From positions 452,101-516,100 of the forward strand of contig NZ_FQUQ01000003.1 of NCBI RefSeq assembly GCF_900129215.1: 64,000 nucleotides of DNA, written 5' to 3'. This document shows, piece by piece, positions 50,302 to 57,985 of this stretch; position 1 is the stretch's first letter; every line of letters begins with the position of its first letter. Source of the DNA: Pedobacter caeni (lineage in GTDB: Bacteria > Bacteroidota > Bacteroidia > Sphingobacteriales > Sphingobacteriaceae). The notes below the pieces were generated by a model. That model was not told where the DNA came from and did not search any database. It was given only the letters and a program-made list of their open reading frames with translations. The translations under genes and the position numbers were made by a program.

Positions 50302-51669
50302 CTAAGCAATCGCCGGTTGATTTTTATTCCAGTTGATTTTAACGGAGAAATACATCAGACAGGCAACGGTGATAAACAGACCTATACTTCCGAAAAGAAG
50401 GGCCATATCCTGCAATTGAATGATCACATATATGAAACTATAAAATATGCTGAGGATAATGGCAAATACAATTGCGGCTTTCCTGTTTCTTAAAAATGTC
50501 CCTATAAAAGTGCTTACCAGAATAACGGTGGCAACCGAGGCAATTAAGTAGGCTAAAGTAAAGCCCACCTGTTCTGTAAAAGATAATAAGAGGCTATAGT
50601 AAATAATCATTGCTGCGCCGATCAATACATATTGAAGGAGGTTCACTTTGATTTTATTAAGTAGTTCAATGAAGAAAAGAGAAATGAAACTTAATAAAAT
50701 AATTAAAACGGAGTATTTAGCCGAGCGCATGGTTTTCTGGTACTGATCTACCGGGAGCAAAAATTTTATACCGAAGGTTGCTTTGGCTTTATTCTGTTCG
50801 CTCAAGGCATCATTTTTACCTATCCATTGTTGTGGGAAAGGCCTGTTGAAATTAGACATTTTCCAGTTGCCGGTAAATTGTTTATCGGTAATGGACCGAG
50901 TTTCTGGCAGGTAGTTTCCTGTAAAACTCGGATTGTTCCAGTCGCCGGTAACGTTTACAGCAGTATTTTTACCAAGGTGCAGGAAATTTAATTCCCCGCT
51001 TCCGCGAAGGTCAATGTCGTAATTGAAGCTGATGGCGGTCGTTTTTCCGGTACTGAGGTTGGCCTGTACCGCCAGGCTATTGTTGAACAGGTTTTCCGGG
51101 GAGAAATCGGGTTCTGCGGTATAGGCCAGGTCCCCAAGCTTTATGACAGGGTTGTTTTTTAACCCTTTAAAATCACTTAGTCCGGCAATTACTTTTATTT
51201 TATCCCATATGATGAGGTCAGGATTAATTCCTGATTTTTTAAGTTCCAGTTCACTGAAATGACCCTGGATTTTTAGTTTAGTATTGTACACAACGGCATC
51301 AAAAATACCGCGGTGCAGAATCTCTGGTTTTACCTGGGTTTGAATGTTGAGGTCTTCTGGCAGGATGTAAATCACGGAGATTTCTTCCTTTAGTGTGGTT
51401 TTCCCTGCAGCGTCTGTGACCTTAACAAACGTTTTATAAGGCAATTGCATTACCGGGCTTTCGATCAGTTGTGTGCCCGACCATTTTTCTGCAATCTCTG
51501 TGATGGCTTCATCCTGACGTTGCTGGCGTTCTGTAATGAGCATCTGGATCCAGGAGGAAGGCAGAAGCAGCAATAGAGTAAGCATTCCGATTAAGAAGAG
51601 TTTAGCACCTACAGATTCCTGCAGTTGTGTGAAGATTGATTTTTGCGGGGGTAATTGAAATGGTTCCAT
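50302..51669 (-). CDS. creD: CreD-family inner-membrane protein
   Basis: 455 residues. One N-terminal helix (~24-45, FLIGMLTLLLLLPSSWI) is followed by a large periplasmic beta-rich domain (~50-320; ISVIYILPEDLNIQTQVKPEILHRGIFDAVVYN is typical CreD) and a cluster of about five C-terminal helices. CreD is a regulated envelope-integrity protein, induced by CreBC in enterobacteria. No creBC genes are present, and a winged-helix gene lies upstream instead. A 19-bp inverted repeat sits 18 bases upstream of its start. Confidence 0.92.
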   Translation of the reverse strand: MEPFQLPPQKSIFTQLQESVGAKLFLIGMLTLLLLLPSSWIQMLITERQQRQDEAITEIAEKWSGTQLIESPVMQLPYKTFVKVTDAAGKTTLKEEISVIYILPEDLNIQTQVKPEILHRGIFDAVVYNTKLKIQGHFSELELKKSGINPDLIIWDKIKVIAGLSDFKGLKNNPVIKLGDLAYTAEPDFSPENLFNNSLAVQANLSTGKTTAISFNYDIDLRGSGELNFLHLGKNTAVNVTGDWNNPSFTGNYLPETRSITDKQFTGNWKMSNFNRPFPQQWIGKNDALSEQNKAKATFGIKFLLPVDQYQKTMRSAKYSVLIILLSFISLFFIELLNKIKVNLLQYVLIGAAMIIYYSLLLSFTEQVGFTLAYLIASVATVILVSTFIGTFLRNRKAAIVFAIILSIFYSFIYVIIQLQDMALLFGSIGLFITVACLMYFSVKINWNKNQPAIA

Positions 51670-51686
51670 GGTTTGATGTTTAAAAG

Positions 51687-51705
51687 TACTTTGTGTTTCA
51701 AAGTA
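51687..51705. promoter_or_regulatory. inverted-repeat operator upstream of creD
   Basis: TACTTTG-N5-CAAAGTA, a perfect 7-bp inverted repeat in the 51-base gap between the winged-helix gene and creD. The same arms and spacing occur at 52646-52664. Because arms of the form TACTTTG resemble a -7 box, it may overlap the creD promoter. Confidence 0.65.
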
Positions 51706-51720
51706 TATGGGTAAAAAAAA

Positions 51721-52023
51721 TTAACGTTTCTGTTGTTTGATTAAATTTTCAAGGGCTTCCAGGTGTTTTAGAAAGGCAGTTCTTCCTTTTTCTGAGGCTG
51801 CATAGCTGGTATTGGGCTTTCTGCCCAGAAATGATTTATATATATTGATGTATTCTTCTTTCTCCAGGGCTTTCAAATGAGAAGCCAGGTTACCATCCGT
51901 TACCTCCAGTAATTCCTTCAGGGAATTAAAGTCGTAATTCTCATTGGCAACCAGAATGCTCATGATCTGCAGGCGAACCCTGTTCTCAAAGGCTTTATCG
52001 AAATGTTCTAGTGCTGATCTCAC
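51721..52023 (-). CDS. winged-helix transcriptional regulator (HTH_34-type)
   Basis: 100 residues starting at a GTG that overlaps the upstream stop (GTGA). The whole protein is one winged-helix domain: ENRVRLQIMSILVANENYDFNSLKELLEVTDGNLASHLKALEKEEYI, then a wing with KPNTSYAASEKGRTAFLKHLEALENL. The form is that of small ArsR/MarR-like dimers without a ligand domain. It is co-translated with the membrane protein upstream. The matching inverted repeats before its own operon and before creD are its most likely targets. Confidence 0.9.
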   Translation of the reverse strand: MRSALEHFDKAFENRVRLQIMSILVANENYDFNSLKELLEVTDGNLASHLKALEKEEYINIYKSFLGRKPNTSYAASEKGRTAFLKHLEALENLIKQQKR

Positions 52024-52640
52024 CTGTCGTATTTAAAATGCATGATAGAACCGTAAACGATGTGTAGTACTCCAAAACCTATTGACCAGAAAACAATGCC
52101 ATATCCGGGAAATAAAGTCGCAAATAAGCCAAGAACAATGTCCAGAAGACCCAACCATTTTACATCCTCAAAAGTATAATGACTTGCAGCGACCAGCGAC
52201 AAGCCGTAAAATATTAAGCTGACCGGTGCAACTACTCCATAATAGCCTCTTGCAATTAAGATGAGAATGAATATTCCTCCGGTGACCAAAGGGATGGCCA
52301 TATTGACCATTAATTTTTTGCTGGTCGGGTTCCATACATTCTGATTCTTCTTAGCCGCCTTTTTAAGCGTCAGTAAAATTCCTGTCCCTAAGGAAAAGAC
52401 CAATACGGTTAGTGCAATGAAAAACAACTTCCAAAGTACCTTCTGGTCGCTGATGTAATAATCTCTGTATTGGAGACCACCATATGGACCGTAAACAAGA
52501 TAATAAGCATAACCTGCACCAATTAGTGCGTAAACTCCAGCCATTATTCCAGATAGTCCGCTTAGGGATATGAATTTGGCTGAACGTTCCATCAGGTTCC
52601 TGATAGAATTGAGTTCGGTATAAATTTCTTTGTCTTCCAT
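52020..52640 (-). CDS. polytopic membrane protein co-encoded with winged-helix regulator
   Basis: 206 residues from the ATG at 52640; the longer frame runs through the operator and is rejected. A ~25-residue polar N terminus (EIYTELNSIRNLMERSAKFI) is followed by about six hydrophobic segments. No catalytic motif is recognised. Pairs of such a membrane protein with a small winged-helix regulator suggest a membrane sensor or an accessory to the regulator, but this is an inference. The stop overlaps the regulator start by 4 bases. Confidence 0.8.
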   Translation of the reverse strand: MEDKEIYTELNSIRNLMERSAKFISLSGLSGIMAGVYALIGAGYAYYLVYGPYGGLQYRDYYISDQKVLWKLFFIALTVLVFSLGTGILLTLKKAAKKNQNVWNPTSKKLMVNMAIPLVTGGIFILILIARGYYGVVAPVSLIFYGLSLVAASHYTFEDVKWLGLLDIVLGLFATLFPGYGIVFWSIGFGVLHIVYGSIMHFKYDR

Positions 52641-52645
52641 AAAAG

Positions 52646-52664
52646 TACTTTGTAGTACAAAGTA
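52646..52664. promoter_or_regulatory. inverted-repeat operator upstream of the membrane protein/regulator operon
   Basis: TACTTTG-N5-CAAAGTA (in fact 8-3-8, TACTTTGT-agt-ACAAAGTA), 5 bases before the ATG at 52640. Arms and spacing are identical to those of the site at 51687-51705, which suggests autoregulation by the adjacent winged-helix protein. Confidence 0.65.
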
Positions 52665-52726
52665 AAGTATTAAAAATTGAACTTGCAATAGGGGATTGCA
52701 AATTCAATAAAAAAGGGGGGATCGTA

Positions 52727-53368
52727 TTAAGTATTTTTCACCAGGATGCTTTCCAGGACGTTAGCAACATCATCACATTTATCTGTAGCCATTTCCAGTG
52801 TTTGAAGAATTTCTTTTTGTTTGATCAGTTCAATGGCATTGGTTTCTGATTCAAACAGACCTGCCAATGCGCGATTACAAAGGGAGTCGGCCTTACTTTC
52901 GCCTTTGTAAATCCTCAGGCAAACATCACTGATAAGACCTGTATTCTTAAAGCTCTTAAGTTCTTTGAGAGCGATTTCCAAATCCTTACACATCTCGATC
53001 AGCAATTGCGCCATTTTAATCATTGGCTTGTTGAGGTCCACCACATGGTATAAATCAATGTTAATGGCTGCGGTATGCATATAATCGGCAATATCGTAAA
53101 GGGAGCTGATCAGGGAATGAATGTCTTCGCGGCTGAACGGGGTGATGAGACTTTTACTCAGTTTCAGAAAAACTTTTGTCCTGATGAGCTCTCCGGTATG
53201 CTCCATGCGCTCAATTTCCTTGATGTGTATTTTTCTTTTTTCTATATCAGTCGTACTCAAAGTAAGCAGCAGGGTTTCCGATATACTGACAAGGTTTCCA
53301 CCACATTCTTCGAATAATGGCTGGAATTTTTTATCCTTAGGGCTAAAGACTTTGAAAAAGCTGTTCAT
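52727..53368 (-). CDS. DUF47 (PhoU-like) family protein
   Basis: 213 residues from the ATG at 53368. It is an all-helical PhoU-like bundle of the DUF47/TIGR00153 type: FSPKDKKFQPLFEECGGNLV, IKEIERMEHTGELIRTKVFLKLSKSLITPFSREDIHSL, DIADYMHTAAINI and ATDKCDDVANVLESI. Such proteins usually sit next to PiT-type phosphate transporters and modulate phosphate uptake. No transporter follows here, so it may be an orphan or act at a distance. Confidence 0.9.
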   Translation of the reverse strand: MNSFFKVFSPKDKKFQPLFEECGGNLVSISETLLLTLSTTDIEKRKIHIKEIERMEHTGELIRTKVFLKLSKSLITPFSREDIHSLISSLYDIADYMHTAAINIDLYHVVDLNKPMIKMAQLLIEMCKDLEIALKELKSFKNTGLISDVCLRIYKGESKADSLCNRALAGLFESETNAIELIKQKEILQTLEMATDKCDDVANVLESILVKNT

Positions 53369-53386
53369 ATTTGGGATGATATAACT

Positions 53387-53394
53387 CAAAAATA
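53387..53394 (-). promoter_or_regulatory. -7 box of the DUF47 gene
   Basis: Minus-strand TATTTTTG, 18 bases before the ATG at 53368. It favours this start over the in-frame codon at 53398. Confidence 0.45.
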
Positions 53395-53442
53395 TCAAAC
53401 GTAATATTAACCCAGGATGAAGTTTTTGCTATATGATGGCCA

Positions 53443-54207
53443 TCAGATGATGGAAACCTTTATACCCATGCTCTCCAGATTTTTCACTGTTTGAGGAGAA
53501 ATGCCGCTATCTGTAATGATATGGTCTACTTCATCTATTCCACAGATCTTTCCAAAACCCCGCTTTCCGAATTTAGTAGAATCGGCAAGAACGATTATTT
53601 TTTGTGAAGAATCGATCATCTGACGGTTGAGGTGCGCCTCAAAAGCATTTGTAGTAGTTAACCCGAATTCAAGGTCTATTCCATCTACTCCCAGAAAGAG
53701 TTTGCTGCAAAAAACATTGCCCAGAATATTGTCCGAATAAGGACCTGTTACGGAAGAAGAGCTTTTTCTAAGTAAACCGCCTAACTGAATAACTTCAATA
53801 TTGGCATGGTGAACGAGTTCCAATGCCACATTCAAAGCAGAAGTAATGACGGTAAGGTTCCCCTTGGGTTTGATGCACCTGGCCAGTGCCAGAACTGTTG
53901 TACCTGAAGCAATGATAATGGAATCATTGTCTTCTACCAAATCCGCAGCAAGGGCTCCGATCTTCATTTTTTCAGTAGATTGGAGCTGTTCTTTTTCATT
54001 TACAGGCTTGTCTACAGTATAGGGGTTGTTCAATGTAGCACCGCCATGGGTTCTGAACAAAAGGTTTTTATCTTCCAGCAGTTTCAGGTCCTTTCTGATC
54101 GTAACTGAAGAGACATCCAGCTCTTTACATAAAGCCTGAACATCTACTGATCCGTCAGTCTGAATTTTATTAAGAATGTATTGGTGTCTTTCTGCTATAT
54201 TGATCAT
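53443..54207 (-). CDS. DeoR/GlpR-family transcriptional regulator
   Basis: 254 residues. An N-terminal DeoR-type winged helix (AERHQYILNKIQTDGSVDVQALCKELDVSSVTIRKDLKLLE, then LLFRTHGGA) is followed by a DeoR C-terminal sensor domain of the ISOCOT fold (SIIIASGTTVLALARCI, LFLGVDGIDLEFGLTT, IVLADSTKFGKRGF). The family senses phosphorylated sugars or glycerol-3-phosphate and represses catabolic genes. It is divergent from a glycerophosphodiesterase gene whose product yields glycerol-3-phosphate, so a GlpR-like role is plausible. Confidence 0.92.
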   Translation of the reverse strand: MINIAERHQYILNKIQTDGSVDVQALCKELDVSSVTIRKDLKLLEDKNLLFRTHGGATLNNPYTVDKPVNEKEQLQSTEKMKIGALAADLVEDNDSIIIASGTTVLALARCIKPKGNLTVITSALNVALELVHHANIEVIQLGGLLRKSSSSVTGPYSDNILGNVFCSKLFLGVDGIDLEFGLTTTNAFEAHLNRQMIDSSQKIIVLADSTKFGKRGFGKICGIDEVDHIITDSGISPQTVKNLESMGIKVSII

Positions 54208-54573
54208 CGAAGGTCTTGATTGTGGTTCCGGTACCTGGTTTGAAATTAAAGATGCAACAAACTTAAGTTAAAAATAAATTATTCCATTTGTTTTTTATGC
54301 CAGATTCCTGAACTTAGTGATGCTTTATTTTATCTTTCCTGTAAATTGAAGGAGTTTTTAACCTTTTTAAGTTAACATATCTATAATATAGCCTTAATAG
54401 GGAAACCGGGACCTTTGCTAAGCCAGTACAAATGGAACAATACTCAACTCCATTTTAGCGCTGAGCAAATCATCAAAACATGACAATGAAACCATCATGA
54501 TCTTACAGTTCACATCACGATTGTATACCAGGATCATGACCGCTTCATAACCGAAAAAAACAATTATAGACTA
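54208..54573. other. 366-base divergent intergenic region between the DeoR and GDPD genes
   Basis: This gap holds the DeoR -7 box (54258-54265) and a weaker plus-strand match GACCTTTG near 54409-54416 with no good -33 partner. No open frame of note and no RNA structure were recognised. DeoR-type operator sites may lie here, but I could not define one. Confidence 0.5.
54258..54265 (-). promoter_or_regulatory. -7 box of the DeoR gene
   Basis: Minus-strand TAAGTTTG, 50 bases before the ATG. No clear -33 element. Confidence 0.4.
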
Positions 54574-55482
54574 ATGAAAAACACCACATTCCTCTTTTGT
54601 ATGGTTGCAATAGGCTTATCTTCGTGTAAGACCATGCAACAATCCCGTATCATGACTACTGCACAATTTCCTTCATTCAGTACAGAGGGCCATCGGGGTG
54701 GCCGGGGATTAATGCCCGAAAATACCATCCCTGCTATGCATCATGCGATAGACCTGGGGGTAACTACATTGGAAATGGATACGCATATTACTAAAGACCT
54801 GGAAGTTGTAGTGACCCATGATGACTACCTGAGCCCAGCATTCATGTTGGATACTGAAGGTCGGGAAATCCCGAAAGGGGAGGCCAAGAAGTATGTGGTT
54901 TTTCAAATGAACTACGCCCGCTTGAAGCAGTTTGATCTAGGCTCGAAGTATTATGAGGCTTTTCCACAGCAACGGAAGATGAAAAGCTATATTCCCCGTC
55001 TGGCTGAGTTGATTGATTCGGTACAACAGTACCTGAAACAAACCGGCAAAAAGCAGGTTTTTTATAATATAGAGACGAAATGTAGCCCGGAAGGTGATGG
55101 TATCCTGAATCCTGATCCGGAAACTTTCGTGAAATTGCTGATGGAAGTGATAGAGAAAAAAGGGATTAGTCCATTTGTGGTCATTCAATCTTTTGATAGA
55201 AGAACTTTACAGATATTAAATAAGAAATACCCTCAGATGAAAACCTCTTATCTGGTGGCCAATAAGAAGAGCTTTGAAGAGAACATAGCTGATCTGGGAT
55301 TTAAGCCTTTCATTCTTAGTCCGGTTTATCAGATGGTGAATGCAGACCTGGTTAAAAAATGCCATGATCAACAGATTAAAGTTATTCCATGGACCGTGAA
55401 TACAGCTAAAGAAATTGCTGAACTGAAAGCATTGAATGTGGATGGCATCATCTCCGATTACCCCGATCTGCTCGTTCATTAA
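54574..55482 (+). CDS. glycerophosphodiester phosphodiesterase, lipoprotein
   Basis: 302 residues with a lipobox LSSC (Cys18). The GDPD TIM-barrel is catalytically intact: HRGGRGLMPENT (His40, Arg41, Glu49, Asn50), LEMDTHITKD (Glu67, Asp69), VVTHDDY (His82), YNIETK and PWTVNT...VDGIISDYPD. It releases glycerol-3-phosphate from phospholipid head-group diesters at the cell surface or periplasm. It is the intact paralogue of the degenerate copy at 6572. It is divergent from a DeoR regulator and followed after 73 bases by an SGNH hydrolase. Confidence 0.93.
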   Translation: MKNTTFLFCMVAIGLSSCKTMQQSRIMTTAQFPSFSTEGHRGGRGLMPENTIPAMHHAIDLGVTTLEMDTHITKDLEVVVTHDDYLSPAFMLDTEGREIPKGEAKKYVVFQMNYARLKQFDLGSKYYEAFPQQRKMKSYIPRLAELIDSVQQYLKQTGKKQVFYNIETKCSPEGDGILNPDPETFVKLLMEVIEKKGISPFVVIQSFDRRTLQILNKKYPQMKTSYLVANKKSFEENIADLGFKPFILSPVYQMVNADLVKKCHDQQIKVIPWTVNTAKEIAELKALNVDGIISDYPDLLVH

Positions 55483-55555
55483 GTAACATATTTGTTAACG
55501 AGTTTCTCGTATCGGGGTGATAGAAAGATCAGGTAAAACCGTAGTTTAGTTCTAT

Positions 55556-56242
55556 ATGAAAAAAGCATGCTACTACCTGATAGGGGGTTGCCTGATCTTT
55601 CTTTTAACGCCTCTTGGTTTAAATGCCCAAACCGTAAAATGGGACAGCACTTCCAGAGCGAAAAAGTATTCAGAAAGATTGGAGCAATTCAAAACCGATC
55701 CGATCTCAAAGAAAGACTTTATCTTTCTGGGGAACAGCATTACAGCTGGAACCAACTGGGCTGCTTTGCTGGATTTGCCGATCGCAAAAAACAGAGGGAT
55801 ATCTGGCGATATTACTTTTGGTGTTCTGGATCGTCTATCAGAAATCATTGCTGCAAATCCTAAAAAGATATTTATCCTTATTGGGATCAATGACATTTCC
55901 AAAGGCATTCCTGACAGTATTATTCTCCGGAACTATAAAAGAATGATTCAACGTATTCTGACGGGTTCAAAATCTCAAATTTACTTCTCTACACTTTTAC
56001 CGGTTAACAATACCATGAATACCACTAATAAACATCGGGGCAAGGACGAGCACATCACCTGGCTAAATAAGGAGCTAAAAAAGCTGGTACAGAAAAGGGT
56101 TACTGTGATCGATTTGTATCCTCATTTTACCGATACAGAAAACAGACTTAAAGAAAGCCTGACTTACGATGGGCTGCATCTTAATGATGCCGGTTACCAG
56201 GAATGGGCAAAAATACTTAAAGAAGGCAATTATTTAAGATAG
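55556..56242 (+). CDS. secreted SGNH/GDSL-type hydrolase
   Basis: 228 residues with a signal peptide (TPLGLNAQ). SGNH blocks: I as FLGNSITAG with the nucleophile Ser (GNS in place of GDS), II as GISGDIT (Gly), III as LIGINDISKG (Asn), and V as YDGLHLNDAGYQ with Asp and His. Enzymes of this form hydrolyse acyl or acetyl esters of lipids or carbohydrates. With the GDPD upstream it may take part in lipid or glycan ester breakdown. Confidence 0.9.
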   Translation: MKKACYYLIGGCLIFLLTPLGLNAQTVKWDSTSRAKKYSERLEQFKTDPISKKDFIFLGNSITAGTNWAALLDLPIAKNRGISGDITFGVLDRLSEIIAANPKKIFILIGINDISKGIPDSIILRNYKRMIQRILTGSKSQIYFSTLLPVNNTMNTTNKHRGKDEHITWLNKELKKLVQKRVTVIDLYPHFTDTENRLKESLTYDGLHLNDAGYQEWAKILKEGNYLR

Positions 56243-56299
56243 GATTAGCAGAATATTTATAACGTTCATGACATCAGATCATCATATAGGGCTCTTTTA

Positions 56300-56680
56300 A
56301 TGGAAAATCAATTGGTAATTTTGGCGCGTTTAATCGGGAATCTGAACGATGGAATATTGGGAAGGGATCCTTGCCTGAAAGGTACTTTTTTGCAAAAAGA
56401 ATTTAAACGGATTAAGTCTGAGCTGGATAAATTACCCTATGAAAACCTGGTGGATACCATTGCTGTCTACGAGTTTCATTCTGCAGAGTCCTGCAGACTG
56501 GCAGATATCGTGATCCGCTTAAAAGTAGCCCTGAAGATGAAGAAGGACCTCACAGATGACGAGTTTTACCGGTTGATGAAATGTGATACGCTTCTTAAGG
56601 AATTCAATACCTTAATCAATTTCTATAAGGAACTCATTCAGCGAAAAAAAGAGTTGCATCAGGATAATGGGGCGCTATAA
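56300..56680 (+). CDS. uncharacterised small helical protein
   Basis: 126 residues, predicted almost entirely alpha-helical, charged, without signal peptide or membrane segment. Notable parts are NLNDGILGRDPCLKGTFL, AVYEFHSAESCRLADIVIRLKVALKMKKDLTDDEFYRL and a Lys-rich C terminus. I do not recognise a family. Its 3' end overlaps the convergent desaturase gene by 22 bases. Confidence 0.6.
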   Translation: MENQLVILARLIGNLNDGILGRDPCLKGTFLQKEFKRIKSELDKLPYENLVDTIAVYEFHSAESCRLADIVIRLKVALKMKKDLTDDEFYRLMKCDTLLKEFNTLINFYKELIQRKKELHQDNGAL

Positions 56681-57801
56681 ACGACTAACTCTACCTCTCT
56701 GTTGACATATCTGTTTTCTTTATACGTTTCCTTTCCCAGTTTCCTAAGCATTCTGTAATGAGATCTTAAGGCATCCCAAAAGGTAGTACATTCATTGTAC
56801 GGCAAATCAAATTCTGCTGCGGTTTGTTTAACGATCAACCCAATTGCAGGGTAATGAATATGACATATCTTTGGAAAAAGGTGGTGTTCCACCTGTCTGT
56901 TTAAGCCACCACATAAGAATGCGGCCAATTGACTTTCTACAGCAAAATTAGCGGTTGTCTGAAGCTGGTGGGCTGCCCAGGCTTCTTCAATATTACCTTC
57001 CTGATTTGGAAAGGGAAATTCCGTTGCTTCTACCACATGTGCGAGCTGAAATACCAGACCAAGTACTAAGCCTTGTGCAAATTGCATCACCAGAAAGCCA
57101 ATGATAAACTGCCACCAGGTTACATTCATCACCAGGAGTGGAAGGCCGATAAAGAGGAAGTAATAGATTGCTTTATAAAAGAAGAGGTTAAAATATTCAA
57201 TTCTGGGGTGACTCAATACGTGTTCTCCGATTTTTTTCTGAAAGAACTTCTTATAATCCTTTCTGAATACCCATGATAGCATCGCCAGACTGTATAATGC
57301 GAAAGCATAGAAGTGCTGATATTGCTGTACCCTGTTGACTGTTTCAGCCGTAGAGAAGCGAATCAGACCGGGGGCAACATCGATGTCTTCATCGTGTCCG
57401 GCTATATTGGTATAGGTATGGTGTACTATATTATGGCAAATGTTCCAGACATAAGGACTGGCGCCAATCAGGTTGAACACAAAACTGAATATTTTGTTGA
57501 CCGTCGGATTTGGCGATAAAGCTTTGTGAATGGCATCATGACACACATTAAAGCCAACAAAAGCCCCAAACATCCCAAGAAGAATGGCCAGTAAAAGCAT
57601 AATTGGCAGACTCAGATTGCCGAGCAGAAGCAGGAGATAAATACCGGTTAATCCACTGATAAAGAAAAAAACCTTGAACCACATGGCAGAATTGGCATGT
57701 GTTGAAATCTTGTTTTCAATGAAGTAGGCATCAACCCGCTTCCGTACTGTAGTATAAAATGTAGACTTATTGGCATTCGTAAACCTGACCTTTTTTGTCA
57801 T
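56659..57801 (-). CDS. membrane fatty-acid desaturase (front-end type)
   Basis: 380 residues. Three histidine boxes bind the di-iron centre: HDAIHKAL (HxxxH), HNIVHHTYTN (HxxHH), and the front-end/acyl-lipid type box RQVEHHLFPKI (QxxHH). Four to six hydrophobic helices surround them. It introduces a double bond into acyl chains of membrane lipids. The QVEHH box is typical of delta-5/6/9 acyl-lipid desaturases, and the position cannot be set. It lacks a fused cytochrome b5, so it needs a separate electron donor. The PaaE-like reductase is a distant candidate. Confidence 0.93.
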   Translation of the reverse strand: MTKKVRFTNANKSTFYTTVRKRVDAYFIENKISTHANSAMWFKVFFFISGLTGIYLLLLLGNLSLPIMLLLAILLGMFGAFVGFNVCHDAIHKALSPNPTVNKIFSFVFNLIGASPYVWNICHNIVHHTYTNIAGHDEDIDVAPGLIRFSTAETVNRVQQYQHFYAFALYSLAMLSWVFRKDYKKFFQKKIGEHVLSHPRIEYFNLFFYKAIYYFLFIGLPLLVMNVTWWQFIIGFLVMQFAQGLVLGLVFQLAHVVEATEFPFPNQEGNIEEAWAAHQLQTTANFAVESQLAAFLCGGLNRQVEHHLFPKICHIHYPAIGLIVKQTAAEFDLPYNECTTFWDALRSHYRMLRKLGKETYKENRYVNREVELVVYSAPLS

Positions 57802-57985
57802 AAACTTGTTTTCCCCTAAAAATGAATCGCTTTCTCCCCGTGTAATTTTGGCTAATGTACCATAATTAAACAGGTACCTACTGCTTTCTTATATTATTAT
57901 TTAGTTACGAAAATACCAGCGGTTTAGATTTTCATCTATATTTACCGGAATTAATGGTTCCATATCAATCATTATTGAAAAATAG

